Source of the DNA: Elysia marginata
Taxonomy: Eukaryota; Mollusca; Gastropoda; Plakobranchidae
Assembly (NCBI GenBank): GCA_019649035.1
Contig: BMAT01013532.1
Location: 37,233-71,335 of the forward strand
Length of the DNA stretch: 34,103 nucleotides
Direction of reading: 5' to 3'
Both the position numbers and the translations under genes were made by a program. Position 1 is the first letter of the stretch. Each line of letters starts with the position of its first letter. The notes below the pieces were generated by a model. It saw nothing but the letters and a program-made list of their open reading frames with translations, ran no database searches and was not told the DNA's origin. Shown here piece after piece: positions 12,346-22,319 of the stretch.

Positions 12346-12393
<48 letters not shown>

Positions 12394-13535
12394 TGTTGAA
12401 AAGTGGAGGTAGTTGATCACTTGATAATCGTAAAGACATAACTAAAGATGAAATCTAATACCGTTGCGTAACTTAACTAACGGGTCCCATGCAAATGTTT
12501 GCCGTGACGTTTATAACTTGGTGTCACCATAAGGTCAGTTAGCCTGATAAGGAGTAAAAAATGGTGGCCTCAGCAAGAAGGACAGAATATGAGAGTCCCG
12601 TCAGTGAGCTGATCGAAATGGGAAAAAGGAAAACTCTACTAAAATGAAATAAAAAAAAAGAAAAGTTGTTTATATTTCCGATTAAAGATTCGCTATGCAG
12701 AATGGCAAGGGGATACCGTAAACACCTATTTAGTGTTTCAGCATAAACTTTTGTAGAAAACATACTTTACACCTAATTCTGTAAGCACTCAAGTGGTAAA
12801 TAAAACGTTAGGCCAATTACACACCAGTATGTTTAAGAAAGCAAGTACATGCATGGTCAGTGCTCTTACACTAGCCGCTGAAATTGGAACAATAATGATC
12901 AAATCTGGATCACAGCCTAATCATTTGAGTCATCTGGTGAAATGACAGAGTTTATAAACACTAATTATGGAGGTTCTGATTTCTTATGATATGAACGTAA
13001 AAAAGTTTTATATCCTGAAGTCTTAGTTTCAGCTGTAGTATGTTTGGAGCTTACAATGGCATCAACTTGGGCACTGCAGAACACACCCTTCAAGCCCTGG
13101 TTCAATCTAAGGGGCACCAGTAAAGTTAGACATAACCGTATGGTATTTTTAAAACATCTTGTTGTTCAGCAAATTTGCTGTTTCGGCTTTGAAAAACACC
13201 ATGAACTCTCTTTAAAAGGCAAAAAAGCTACACTGTTAATAAAAAAGATGTTGATCAATTTGTGTTCATCGGCTGTGAGGACATAAGACAATCAAAATGC
13301 AAGGTCCGTTCTTAATGTCTATAAATGCATGTTGTAAAATTATACTTATCTAAATTAAAGAGTTTGGTGGTTGGTTTCTGTCGTTCCACCATTTTATAAG
13401 ATTTACATTATCCATGAATGGTAAATCTGGACTGAACTAACTAATTAATTTGATCTTAACTGAACGTTCTCATGAAGAGTGCCACTAAGCATAGTTTTTT
13501 TTTAAAATAAAAGGCGTTATGAAAAGTAGTATTCA
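9942..13535. other. Non-coding stretch with simple repeats
   Basis: No recognised gene. It holds an AG dinucleotide repeat (about 12340-12391), a poly-G run near 11625 and GT/GGGG-rich patches near 11760-11790. Open frames at 10928-11146, 12001-12255, 12539-12763 and 13044-13286 have no recognisable motifs. Confidence 0.5.
12340..12391. repeat. AG dinucleotide microsatellite
   Basis: About 52 bases of AG with a single GGG interruption near 12348. Confidence 0.95.
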
Positions 13536-13539
13536 TATT

Positions 13540-13804
13540 CTTGTTACTTCTATTACTACTACTACTACTACTGCTACTACTACTATTACTACTGCTATTA
13601 CTACTACTACTACTACTGCTACTACTACTATTACTACTACTACTGCTACTACAACTACTACTACTACTACTACTACTACTACTGCTATTACTACTACTAC
13701 TACCACTGCTGCTGCTGCTGCTTTTGTGAAAAGGGTGTTTGCTGCTGCTGCTACTGCTACTTCTACTACTACTCCTACTTCTACTCCTCCTCATTTTACT
13801 ACTA

Positions 13805-13840
<36 letters not shown>

Positions 13841-13925
13841 NNTACTACTACTATTACTACTACTACTACTACCACCACCACCACCACCATCATTACTACT
13901 AAAACAAGTAGGCCTACTATTTAAC
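13540..13925. repeat. Compound TAC trinucleotide microsatellite with 2-base gap
   Basis: TAC units with TGC, ATT and ACC variants, broken near 13725-13740 by a non-repeat stretch. Two undetermined bases sit at 13841-13842. Same repeat family as 1-385 but on the opposite strand. Confidence 0.95.
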
Positions 13926-13984
13926 TACTTTTATTACCATCAAGAAGCGTAACGGCAGCATGGTATTAGCTATGTTTCTCTCAG

Positions 13985-14033
13985 TGGCAAGGCGGTGGGT
14001 GCAGAAGCTACTATAACTCGAAGGTTCGAATCA
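13985..14033 (+). other. tRNA-like box A/box B pair, probable SINE head or tRNA relic
   Basis: TGGCAAGGCGG at 13985-13995 is close to a box A and GGTTCGAATCA at 14023-14033 is close to a box B. I could not fold a convincing acceptor stem, and no LINE-like tail follows. It sits between two TAC arrays. A degenerate tRNA-derived SINE head is the likeliest reading. Confidence 0.3.
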
Positions 14034-14114
14034 TACTATAGGCAGGCTTTCACTGAAAGCCTACTTCTTTCCACTGCTAATTTCATACTTTTAAAATCTT
14101 TCAGTCATACTGCT

Positions 14115-14116
14115 AT

Positions 14117-14186
<70 letters not shown>

Positions 14187-14235
14187 TTATTATTACTACT
14201 ACCGTAACTGCTGCTACTACTTCCTCTTCTTCTGC
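14115..14235. repeat. TAC trinucleotide microsatellite
   Basis: Mostly pure TAC with one phase slip near 14153 and a TTC/TGC-rich end. Confidence 0.95.
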
Positions 14236-17071
14236 TATTGCTACTTTTAAAATCGATGCAAATTAGAGTATGGCATGCTGACCCTAGTGAACGATAGAAA
14301 TGGTTGTGTATTTAGCTCCAAAGTGAATGAAGCCCTTCAAAGCTAAACCTAATTTAATTTCTAAAAACGTTCTCTTCAAAGCTAAAATAGGTTACCTTGC
14401 TCTGTAATTTCATTTAGCATAAACGGCAGTATTGATTTTAAAAGATCCAATTATTTGTTAAATTAAATGGAAACTTGACACAAGGTTTCTTTGACGGTAA
14501 ACATAAATGCTTTCATTAAAATGTAAGCATGTAAAAACTTTTCAAAGACCAGTCTAAAGTCTTTTGCTTACTTATTTGTTGAGGAACGTATGTATATGAA
14601 ACACTATAGATGAAGTATATAAACTCAGAAACGTCATGAGGCCGATCGTATCGGCTGTATAAACAGGAAGTTCATTTTTAAAAACTAATACTTAGGGAAA
14701 TTGTGAGGCAAAAATATAATAATACCTGACGTTTGTAGGGATTACTTAGCAAAAGTAACTAATTTTTTAAAGTTTATCTGTTTCCCACGTCTTTTTCCTG
14801 TCAAGTCCAAAAAAGAGGGTTTGTGAAACCAGCCTCTCTTTCTTCCTTTTACCTCGTTAGTCATTCTAAACTCAGTATTAAGGAGAGGGCACGTGTATTG
14901 TAAGACCTAAAGTGATAACTAACCTTTTTACCAATATAATTTACGAAATGTACCTGCATATTGCTTGTATTCCAACACATGCAAAAATCAAAACCTTTAA
15001 TGAAAAAAGTTCCATGATAAATTCAATCATATGTTGAGTATTATAAACAGGAAAAAAAGAGGCTGGGCTTTGATATATATATACATTAAAAAGAGACCGC
15101 ATTTGAAGGCGATTAAGCTGGGATTTCCAATTTTGATCATTCACGATTCCTTAACTTGTAGGCGCGGAGTTGCATCACGAAAAGAAAGCCTCGCGACGTC
15201 TTTCCCCTGTTTACGGATCACCTCTCGACTTATCTCTGGACTGGTGTAGAGCCAGATACTGATATATTATGTGCTGGAGACAAACACAAAATGCTTGCCT
15301 TGGCTCTATGACTGACTAGAGTGACCGGATCTCGCCAGTGTTCCACGGTTCACACTATCTAGCCTATGTGTCTTACGTTATCATGTTACTAAGTCCACAT
15401 TCATTATTATTACGTACCTCTCTTTCTCTCGCTCTCTCTTTCTCTCTCTCCCTCGTCCCACACAAATATCTCCTAATCTCTCTCTACATGATTGTATCTA
15501 CACAAATATCTCTCATTTTCTTTTTTATCTTTTTCTCTGTGCCTCATTCTATCTTTATACCTCTCTTACTCATTTTCGTTTTTTTTTTTTTTTTCTTCCT
15601 ATTTTTTGTTGTTGTGACAAACCTCACAGGATATAAAAGAAAAAAGAGTTACCAAAAAATGCAATAGATAAAGAATGAACAATAAATTTAGCTTTGTTCT
15701 CTACATTGAAAAACCCATCATATCCATTTTAGAGAAATGAGCGGGTTTTTTTAAACTCTAGTTAGCTCTGTCAACCCGATGTGATGCATAAAACTTAAAT
15801 ATTTTGAGTTTGCTTTTGTAGAATTAAAAATGAATTCCATTCATATCAAAGATAATTAAGAATTTAGTAATATTGCCACCTATAAATTGTAGGCCTATAT
15901 ATATTATAATTGTCTTGAAGTGAAGAAAGGAAGGGAGGGGGGCGGCTTTCGTTATCTTTCTATAATAAAATTAATATAATTCCAATAAAGATCATTGGTT
16001 GTAAAGTAGTTGCATGCAGCAATATTATAGAAAAAAACCCTGATATTATCAGGTTTTTATGAACAATGAACTTTCAATGGTTCCTTAGGCCAATTACTTA
16101 TGCATAAGTGTATACTTTTAAAGGGGGAAATGTTGCACTTGTGCCAGACTATTCAATAACTGATTTACTATAACCTTAAAAGTCTCCTTCTTCTACCTTA
16201 GATACACTATTGTAACAATTCACTTGCTGGTAAAGTTGTCAAAGTAACAGATAGAAAGCTAATAACATTGCAAGGCATGAGACCACGAAAACCAGTATTA
16301 CACCTATGACCTTGACTGGTTGCCTGGAAAAGAAGGTAGCTGTGTTTTCAAACGGCTCTCATAAGCTACAGGGGTATTAATAGGTTGGGAGAGAAGGTAC
16401 CAACTAAATATGCAGTTTAGTCGTATCAACCAAATAGATCACTGCAATAATCGAGTGGCCATAAAATCTTTGTTGTACATGTACATCAAAGGCACTGTAA
16501 AACATTAGGGGATAGAATTTAATCACATCTAGGTTTTTAAAAAAAACCAAGAAACTCTTTACCTAAAAAATACATAATACTCAAGATAAGGTTTTGTTTA
16601 AAAAAGACTTCATTTCTTTATGCATCATTCGGATGCACAGATCTAATTATTGCAATTGAAATAAAACCGCATTTGCAATTATACTTTTAGTGTTTGTTTT
16701 AAAAATTCATTATCGAATTCAACATTTTCTTATACTTTAATGAACTTTGGTTTTTACTTGGAAATATATGTTATTTGAAATTTGTATATAACGTCTAAAT
16801 AGTAGATTTTTTTTTGTTTACATAATGTGTGTGTGTGTGTGTGTGTTATAAAAACATGCCTGCTGTTTAAATCGATGCAAAACATACTTCTTTACTTCTT
16901 TTCATGTTACATTTTTAGTCATTTTTAAAAATAATACTTATTACACATGACTTTGACTTGTTTATCTAAAAAGACAACTTTATGAAATGTATACATGGGC
17001 TGATATGATAGTGGTAAACACATAGAGCAACGCAACGATGCAGTACCAGTTTTTATTATTTTTAGTGGTAC
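14236..17071. other. Non-coding stretch with simple repeats
   Basis: No gene recognised. It contains a CT/T-rich tract (about 15415-15610) that creates a Leu/Ser/Phe-rich frame, a short hairpin at about 16031-16057 (AAAAACCCTGATA paired with TTATCAGGTTTTT), and a GT repeat at 16826-16846. Confidence 0.5.
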
Positions 17072-17074
17072 TAC

Positions 17075-17155
<81 letters not shown>

Positions 17156-17752
17156 AAGTAGAAGTAGTTGTAGTAGTAGCAGCAGTAGTAGTAGTAGTAG
17201 CAGCAGTAGTAGTATTGGTAGTAGTAGTAGTAGTAGTNNNNNNNNNNNNNNNNNNNNNNNNNNNNNNNNNNNNNNNNNNNNNNNNNNNNNNNNNNNNNNN
17301 NNNNNNNNNNNNNNNNNNNNNNNNNNNNNNNNNNNNNNNNNNNNNNNNNNNNNNNNNNNNNNNNNNNNNNNNNNNNNNNNNNNNNNNNNNNNNNNNNNNN
17401 NNNNNNNNNNNNNNNNNNNNNNNNNNNNNNNNNNNNNNNNNNNNNNNNNNNNNNNNNNNNNNNNNNNNNNNNNNNNNNNNNNNNNNNNNNNNNNNNNNNN
17501 NNNNNNNNNNNNNNNNNNNNNNNNNNNNNNNNNNNNNNNNNNNNNNNNNNNNNNNNNNNNNNNNNNNNNNNNNNNNNNNNNNNNNNNNNNNNNNNNNNNN
17601 NNNNNNNNNNNNNNNNNNNNNNNNNNNNNNNNNNNNNNNNNNNNNNNNNNNNNNNNNNNNNNNNNNNNNNNNNNNNNNNNNNNNNNNNNNNNNNNNNNNN
17701 NNNNNNNNNNNNNNNNNNNNNNNNNNNNNNNNNNNNNNTAGTAATAATATCG
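17072..17752. repeat. GTA trinucleotide array containing an assembly gap
   Basis: GTA units with GCA and GAA variants run from 17072 to 17237. Bases 17238-17738 are undetermined (501 N). TAGTAATAATA resumes after the gap. The true length of the array is unknown, and the open frames crossing the gap are artefacts. Confidence 0.95.
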
Positions 17753-17944
17753 TTATGCAATTTTATGGAATCTTATCTGTATTTTTATAACACTAGGTCC
17801 TTGTCAAACAATACTTTGATCTACGAGAGAAGTTCGGAAAGAAACCGAAATAAATGGAACTGTTCAAAAAGTATTTAGTTGACAAGCATGAAACTTACGC
17901 ACGGGAAAGATAAATTTGTTAGCTACTTTTGTGTGTGTTTAGCG

Positions 17945-18998
17945 TAGAGATTTAAGCTTCTTTATGACAGTTTGAGTAGCGAAAATATACCCTGTGTAAA
18001 AAAGTTTGCGTCAAGCTTTGAAAACCAGTCACGAACTTCACCAATGAGTTCATCTTTATCCTCGATCTTTTTTGCCCCTCCGGTGGCGCTTTAGGGGACC
18101 AAATAGATAAAAGTCTAAGGGTGCAAGGTCTGGACTGTGCGCTGGATGGGAAATAATGTCACACCTGTAACGTTCAAGTCATTCCTTTGTGCGTTTTGCC
18201 GTGTGTGCGGTTGGATTTGGTCGTGTTGAAGGACAGCTCCGCTACGCAAGAGTCCAGGTCTTTTGAGTCCAACAGCATGTCTCAGCCGGTCAAGTGTTTC
18301 ACAATATCGATAAGAATTTACAGTTGACACTTTCTTCTTTTGGCAGAATATCTAAAAGGATCATTCCACGTGAGTCCCAAAACACGATGGCTATCTCTTT
18401 TGTTGCTGATTGTTGGACTTTGAACTTTTTTGTGACAGGAAATACGGGTGCTTCTTTGTCATTGAGTCCCGTTTTGTCGCTCGGACGTAACGAAGTTTTA
18501 TCTCCAGTGATGAGGTGTTGAAGAAGCTTGTTCCTGATACGATGGGCCCCGCCAGGCCCCACGTCAACGGTTTCATCATACTCTTGCTGATGCCAGTGCA
18601 GCAGCTTTCGACTCTCTGGCGCTTATGCTCATCGACAATTTTTTCGATCCAAGTTTATCATGGACTGTTTCATAAACATTAGTTTTGGGAATGTCAAGTT
18701 TAAGAGAAATTTTACTCATTTTTACTCTTCTGTCGACTCATCAACTCGAGATGTGTTCCACTTCCAGTCAGTGTTTGCTGTGTTCGGGGGTCCAGACCTT
18801 AGTTCATCTTGCAAAGTTGTTCGGCCGCCTTTGAACCCAAAACACCACTGATAGACTTGGGTCATCGACATTGCAGGTTCACCGTAGTTTTCCCTTTATT
18901 ACTCTGTAAATTACGGAATATTTTGTTCCCCTTGCGAACAGAAAACGGACAGCAGCTCTTCCTTCAAGCTTTGACCACTCTGCGATGATGGGCGCCAT
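17945..18998 (-). pseudogene. Mariner transposase pseudogene
   Basis: The frame starts at the ATG at 18998-18996 (MAPIIAEWSKLEGRAAVRFL), typical of the mariner N-terminal helix-turn-helix region. Further on, in shifting minus frames, come VDRRVKMSKISLKLDIPKTN and then a GDKT segment near 18505 in place of the usual GDET catalytic motif. AIVFWDSRGMILLDILPKE follows at about 18410-18350. LQHDQIQPHT near 18225 corresponds to the second catalytic Asp (HxDNAxPH), and LDFYLFGPLK near 18100 corresponds to the third. Several stops and at least one frameshift rule out a working protein. Catalytic spacing cannot be stated exactly because of indels. Confidence 0.8.
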
Positions 18999-19010
18999 TT
19001 TCAAATCAAT

Positions 19011-19015
19011 GCTGT

Positions 19016-19019
<4 letters not shown>
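19011..19019. repeat. LINE target-site duplication, left copy
   Basis: GCTGTTTAA here is repeated exactly at 20461-20469 on the far side of the LINE. It lies about a dozen bases upstream of the mariner start codon. Confidence 0.75.
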
Positions 19020-19076
<57 letters not shown>

Positions 19077-19089
19077 TAATAATAATAAA
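19018..19089. repeat. AAT microsatellite forming the LINE 3' tail
   Basis: About 72 bases of AAT (ATT on the LINE sense strand) at the 3' end of the minus-strand LINE. CR1/L2-group elements commonly end in a short tandem repeat rather than poly-A. Confidence 0.9.
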
Positions 19090-20460
19090 TATCATTTCTA
19101 TAGCGCTCTACCCCAAAAAAAGTTCAGGCTCAGAGCGCTTTACAATTAAAAAGTATGAGTACATAAAATTATGTTTTACATTCAAAGGCATATAAAAATG
19201 TATTCTAATGAAACTAAAATCAGGCAAAGATCAATAGAATGCAGAATATTACAATTTAAGATATCACAGTTATTATATGTATGTATATATATGCATGACT
19301 AAAAAACTTTTAGGTAAAAGAATCACTATTTTCAAAAACTTTTAAAAATGTCGTCAGGTGCAATCAGTTCAACTGAAGCATTATAGAGATCATAAGGGTA
19401 ATGTGAAAAGATAGGTTTTTAATTTCTTTTTAAACAGGTCAAATGAATTGATCTCTCTTAAATAATTTGGAAGAGAGTTCCATAGTTTAGGTGCCGCTGA
19501 TGAAAGAGATTTATCCCCCATGGTTTTCAATTTTGTTTTGGGGGTGGCTAATCCGAAAGCATCGGTTGAAGATCTGAGGGAACGCGTCGGTGCGTACATA
19601 GATACATGTACCAGATCTCTTATGTAGCATGAAGACTTTCCGTGCAAGGATTTGTGACATATTGTTAAAATTTTATAGACAATTCTTTTTTCGACTGTCA
19701 ACCAGTGCAGCGCATCCAAAAGAGGAGTTACATGATCTTTTTTTCGCTTTTAGCAGACTAATCTTCTGCGAATTTCTGGGCTATCTGAAGCTTCCTAATT
19801 TTTTCTTTTGATGCGCCGTAAAACAAGGAGTTGCAGTAGTCTAACTTTGATAAAACAAGTGTGTTAACAAGCAGTGCAACGATATAGGTTGGCAAAAGAT
19901 GTCTAATCTTACTGATATTGTGAATCTCAAAAAACAGTTTCTTTGCAACCTGGTTAACAGCCATAGACATTGAGAGTTCTGAATCAAAAAGAATTCCCAA
20001 GTTTTTGACATTATCTGAAAAACTTATGGAATTTGTTCCAATCTTTAAGCAGTTGGTATCAATCTTGGCCAATAAGATATCTGTCTTGTCTTCATTGAGA
20101 ACTAATTTATTTTCATTCATCCAGGTTTTTACAGATGAAACACACAGTTCTATAGTATTTATCAGGTCGCTGATGTTTTCTGGTTGACATGAACCGTAAA
20201 TTTGACTATCATCAGCGTAAAAGTGATACTTAAGGCCAAAATTATTTAATACCCTAGCCAATGGCTGGGTGTAGATAGTAAACAAAACTGGTCCAAGGAC
20301 AGAACCTTGTGGTACACCATAATATTTCAAAACATTGCCGGCTGATTTGATACCATCGACCACAACAGTCTGTTCACGATCTTTAGCAGTGCGTTCACTG
20401 ATGGTGATAAAATTTGCGCACCAAGTATACAATGAATTTTCCTACAATATGCTGATTGCC
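19020..20460 (-). mobile_element. 5'-truncated CR1/L2-like non-LTR retrotransposon
   Basis: The insertion is flanked by the 9-bp duplication GCTGTTTAA. It contains the C-terminal half of a reverse transcriptase frame, a 3' region with AAAGCGCTCTGAGC and GAGCGCTATAGAAAT, and an ATT-repeat tail. The 5' end is cut within the RT domain, as expected from incomplete reverse transcription. It is inserted in the mariner element. Confidence 0.85.
19390..20432 (-). pseudogene. Reverse transcriptase fragment of the LINE
   Basis: From 20432 the frame runs through GVPQGSVLGPVLFTIY and the catalytic box YADDSQIYG, then a thumb-like segment (SKLDYCNSLFYGASKEKIRK) to a stop at 19758. Coding continues in another frame from 19719 (DALHWLTVEKRIVYKILT ... 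LWNSLPNYLREINSF) to a stop at 19390. A frameshift close to a run of A bases near 19740, together with a nearby TAG, separates the two parts. Endonuclease and N-terminal RT are missing. The order and motifs are those of jockey-superfamily (CR1/L2) elements. It is relatively young compared with the LINE at 4890-6590, since two long frames survive. Confidence 0.85.
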
Positions 20461-20469
20461 GCTGTTTAA
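20461..20469. repeat. LINE target-site duplication, right copy
   Basis: Exact copy of GCTGTTTAA at 19011-19019. The sequence beyond it leads to the second mariner terminal repeat. Confidence 0.75.
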
Positions 20470-20515
20470 AGTATTGACTACATCATTTTCCTGTGAATAT
20501 CCGAACTTCCCTCGT

Positions 20516-22319
20516 GTATTGCGTATTTTATTACACAGCAGATTTGCTTATCCAGCCTATATAACAAGACAGTGACACCGGAGAGATACGGTTTCTGTCA
20601 TCTCACTTGGCCGTCGACCTTCAAACCGAAAAAAGTGCATCTTACCTCGAAAACTCTTTTTTATCGGTAACGTTTTTATACTGTGTCTCGCATCCCGGGT
20701 GAATAAGTTTGGAGTCGGAAATTAATTTTTTGAGAAAATGCCATTGAAAAGTCTAGTTCGTCAATTTGTCTATATTTTAAGGTAATAAAGGTTTTGATAT
20801 GTTTTAAAAAAATACTGCTAATTTTATAAAGTTTTGGGCGTACCGAAGCTTAGGAAAAGGCAATGTTCAAAACAGTAACTTCTATGAAGGTAAAAATTGC
20901 GACATCCGACTCATTCACCCTGGATGCAAGACATGTTATCTCTCATTCAGTTTTCGTCACACGTAGAGATGGTTAAACATAATTTATTTGCTTTTTATTT
21001 CTTTGATGAGCAAGCTACTGCTGTTTCAACTACTTTTGTTAAGATTAAAAAAAACTAGACACTTTTTAAAAAATACGCTGACTTTTTAAAGTTGTAACCA
21101 ACTAATTTATTTGCGTACAAAAGTCAAATTACACTTAAACTGAGGTTATTCCCTGTCAATGTAATAAACGGTGAAAACTCTATTAATTACAAGAGCAAAG
21201 ATAGCATATGTCTATATAACAACTTTTACTGCCATTCTTAATTATAGAACATGTTATGTCTTTTCCGGGAAAGAAATGCAGACGGGTGTCTTTTAAAAAT
21301 AGAGAAAGAAGGACAAAAATAAAACGGAGAAGAATAGAATAAAAATGAAGAGGTGGGTACGAGCAAAGGTTAAGGAAGAGGAGAAGAACAAGAACATGAA
21401 TTTCTGTTCGCGGTGGAAAATAGGTCTGTGTGCTGTGGCATTGGTGTTTACCACACGTAAATTTGGGCCTGATGAGCGGACACTGGTTGTTGCTCATCTA
21501 AGGAAGCTCAAAAGAGACTGAGATCGAGGCGCACAATTCCAACAGGACAACAAGAATTTAATGGTGGCATCAAAGACTTTTGGTGGAGGTAATTCCTGGC
21601 CAATTTACTGTTTCTATGTCGCTTGTTGTGGCACTTGGGATCGGTTGAGTTGTTTCAAATTATTTGATCAAAATTTTGGCTTTGTTAAGCTGTTCTACAT
21701 TGGTTGCACTGAACATGAGTTTATCGTTCCTTGATTTGAATGCTAGAGGACGTCGCTGCCAGATACCAATTTATTGAACAAAATGTATCTGGTGATTTGG
21801 CGGTGGGTAGAAGTTAGCCATAATCGTGTAAAAATAGCTCGAATGTGCCTTCCTCCGAAGAGATACAAATTCTCGTCTTATAGTGACTCCAGCATCCATC
21901 ACATTGCCACACGGAGAGTTTTATACTTAAGGCGCATCTGACATTGTCTCTTGTTGTGGTCGCCCCATTGTTGGATAGTGGAATTTGTACAATTGTATTG
22001 ACAATATTGTGTGAACGGTGATTTGCATTGAGCGGATTTAATCCTGTTGAATCAAAAAATACTATAAAATTTAAGCTTATACGGACAATAAAAACCAAGA
22101 ACTGTCTGATAAAGCGTACACTATAACTAAAGCTTGTAATATCAGTTTTGAAAAAATCCACCAAATTAAAAGAACTAAAACAGCTATTTCCAGTATCGTT
22201 GAGTCGCTTGGTTTAAAAAATCAACAAAAAATCAACTGTTTACGTTATTTTTAAATAGAAATTGAATAGCAATATCTTACAATTCAAATCCTCTAACTTA
22301 TAAAACATGTAGATCGTGA
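20516..22319. other. Non-coding stretch downstream of the VIgL-like gene
   Basis: No recognised gene. A minus frame of 116 codons at 21814-22164 contains DNVRCALSIKLSVWQCDGCW and is discussed as a finding. Another at 21183-21497 has no motif. On minus, an ATTAAA at 22042-22037 could serve as a weak polyadenylation signal for the gene upstream. Confidence 0.4.

Larger units (their letters stand above)
17823..20515 (-). mobile_element. Mariner-family DNA transposon interrupted by a LINE
   Basis: Terminal inverted repeats are visible: ACGAGAGAAGTTCGGA at 17823-17838, and ACGAGGGAAGTTCGGA on minus at 20515-20500 (one mismatch). The left end is preceded by a TA-type flank. Between them lie a decayed mariner transposase (minus) and a nested LINE at 19020-20460. 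Removing the LINE and one 9-bp target copy leaves about 1243 bp, the normal size for a mariner. The element is dead because of both the insertion and the internal stops. Confidence 0.8.

Noticed and set aside
13456-13902. Poly-Ser, poly-Thr and poly-Leu open frames
   Set aside because: All arise from the TAC array; every frame is open because the unit has no stop in these phases.
15338-15667. 109-codon Leu/Ser/Phe-rich frame as a membrane protein
   Set aside because: It is generated by a CT- and T-rich tract; hydrophobicity follows from base composition.
17038-17790. 250- and 228-codon frames across the gap
   Set aside because: Two thirds are undetermined bases; the rest is microsatellite.
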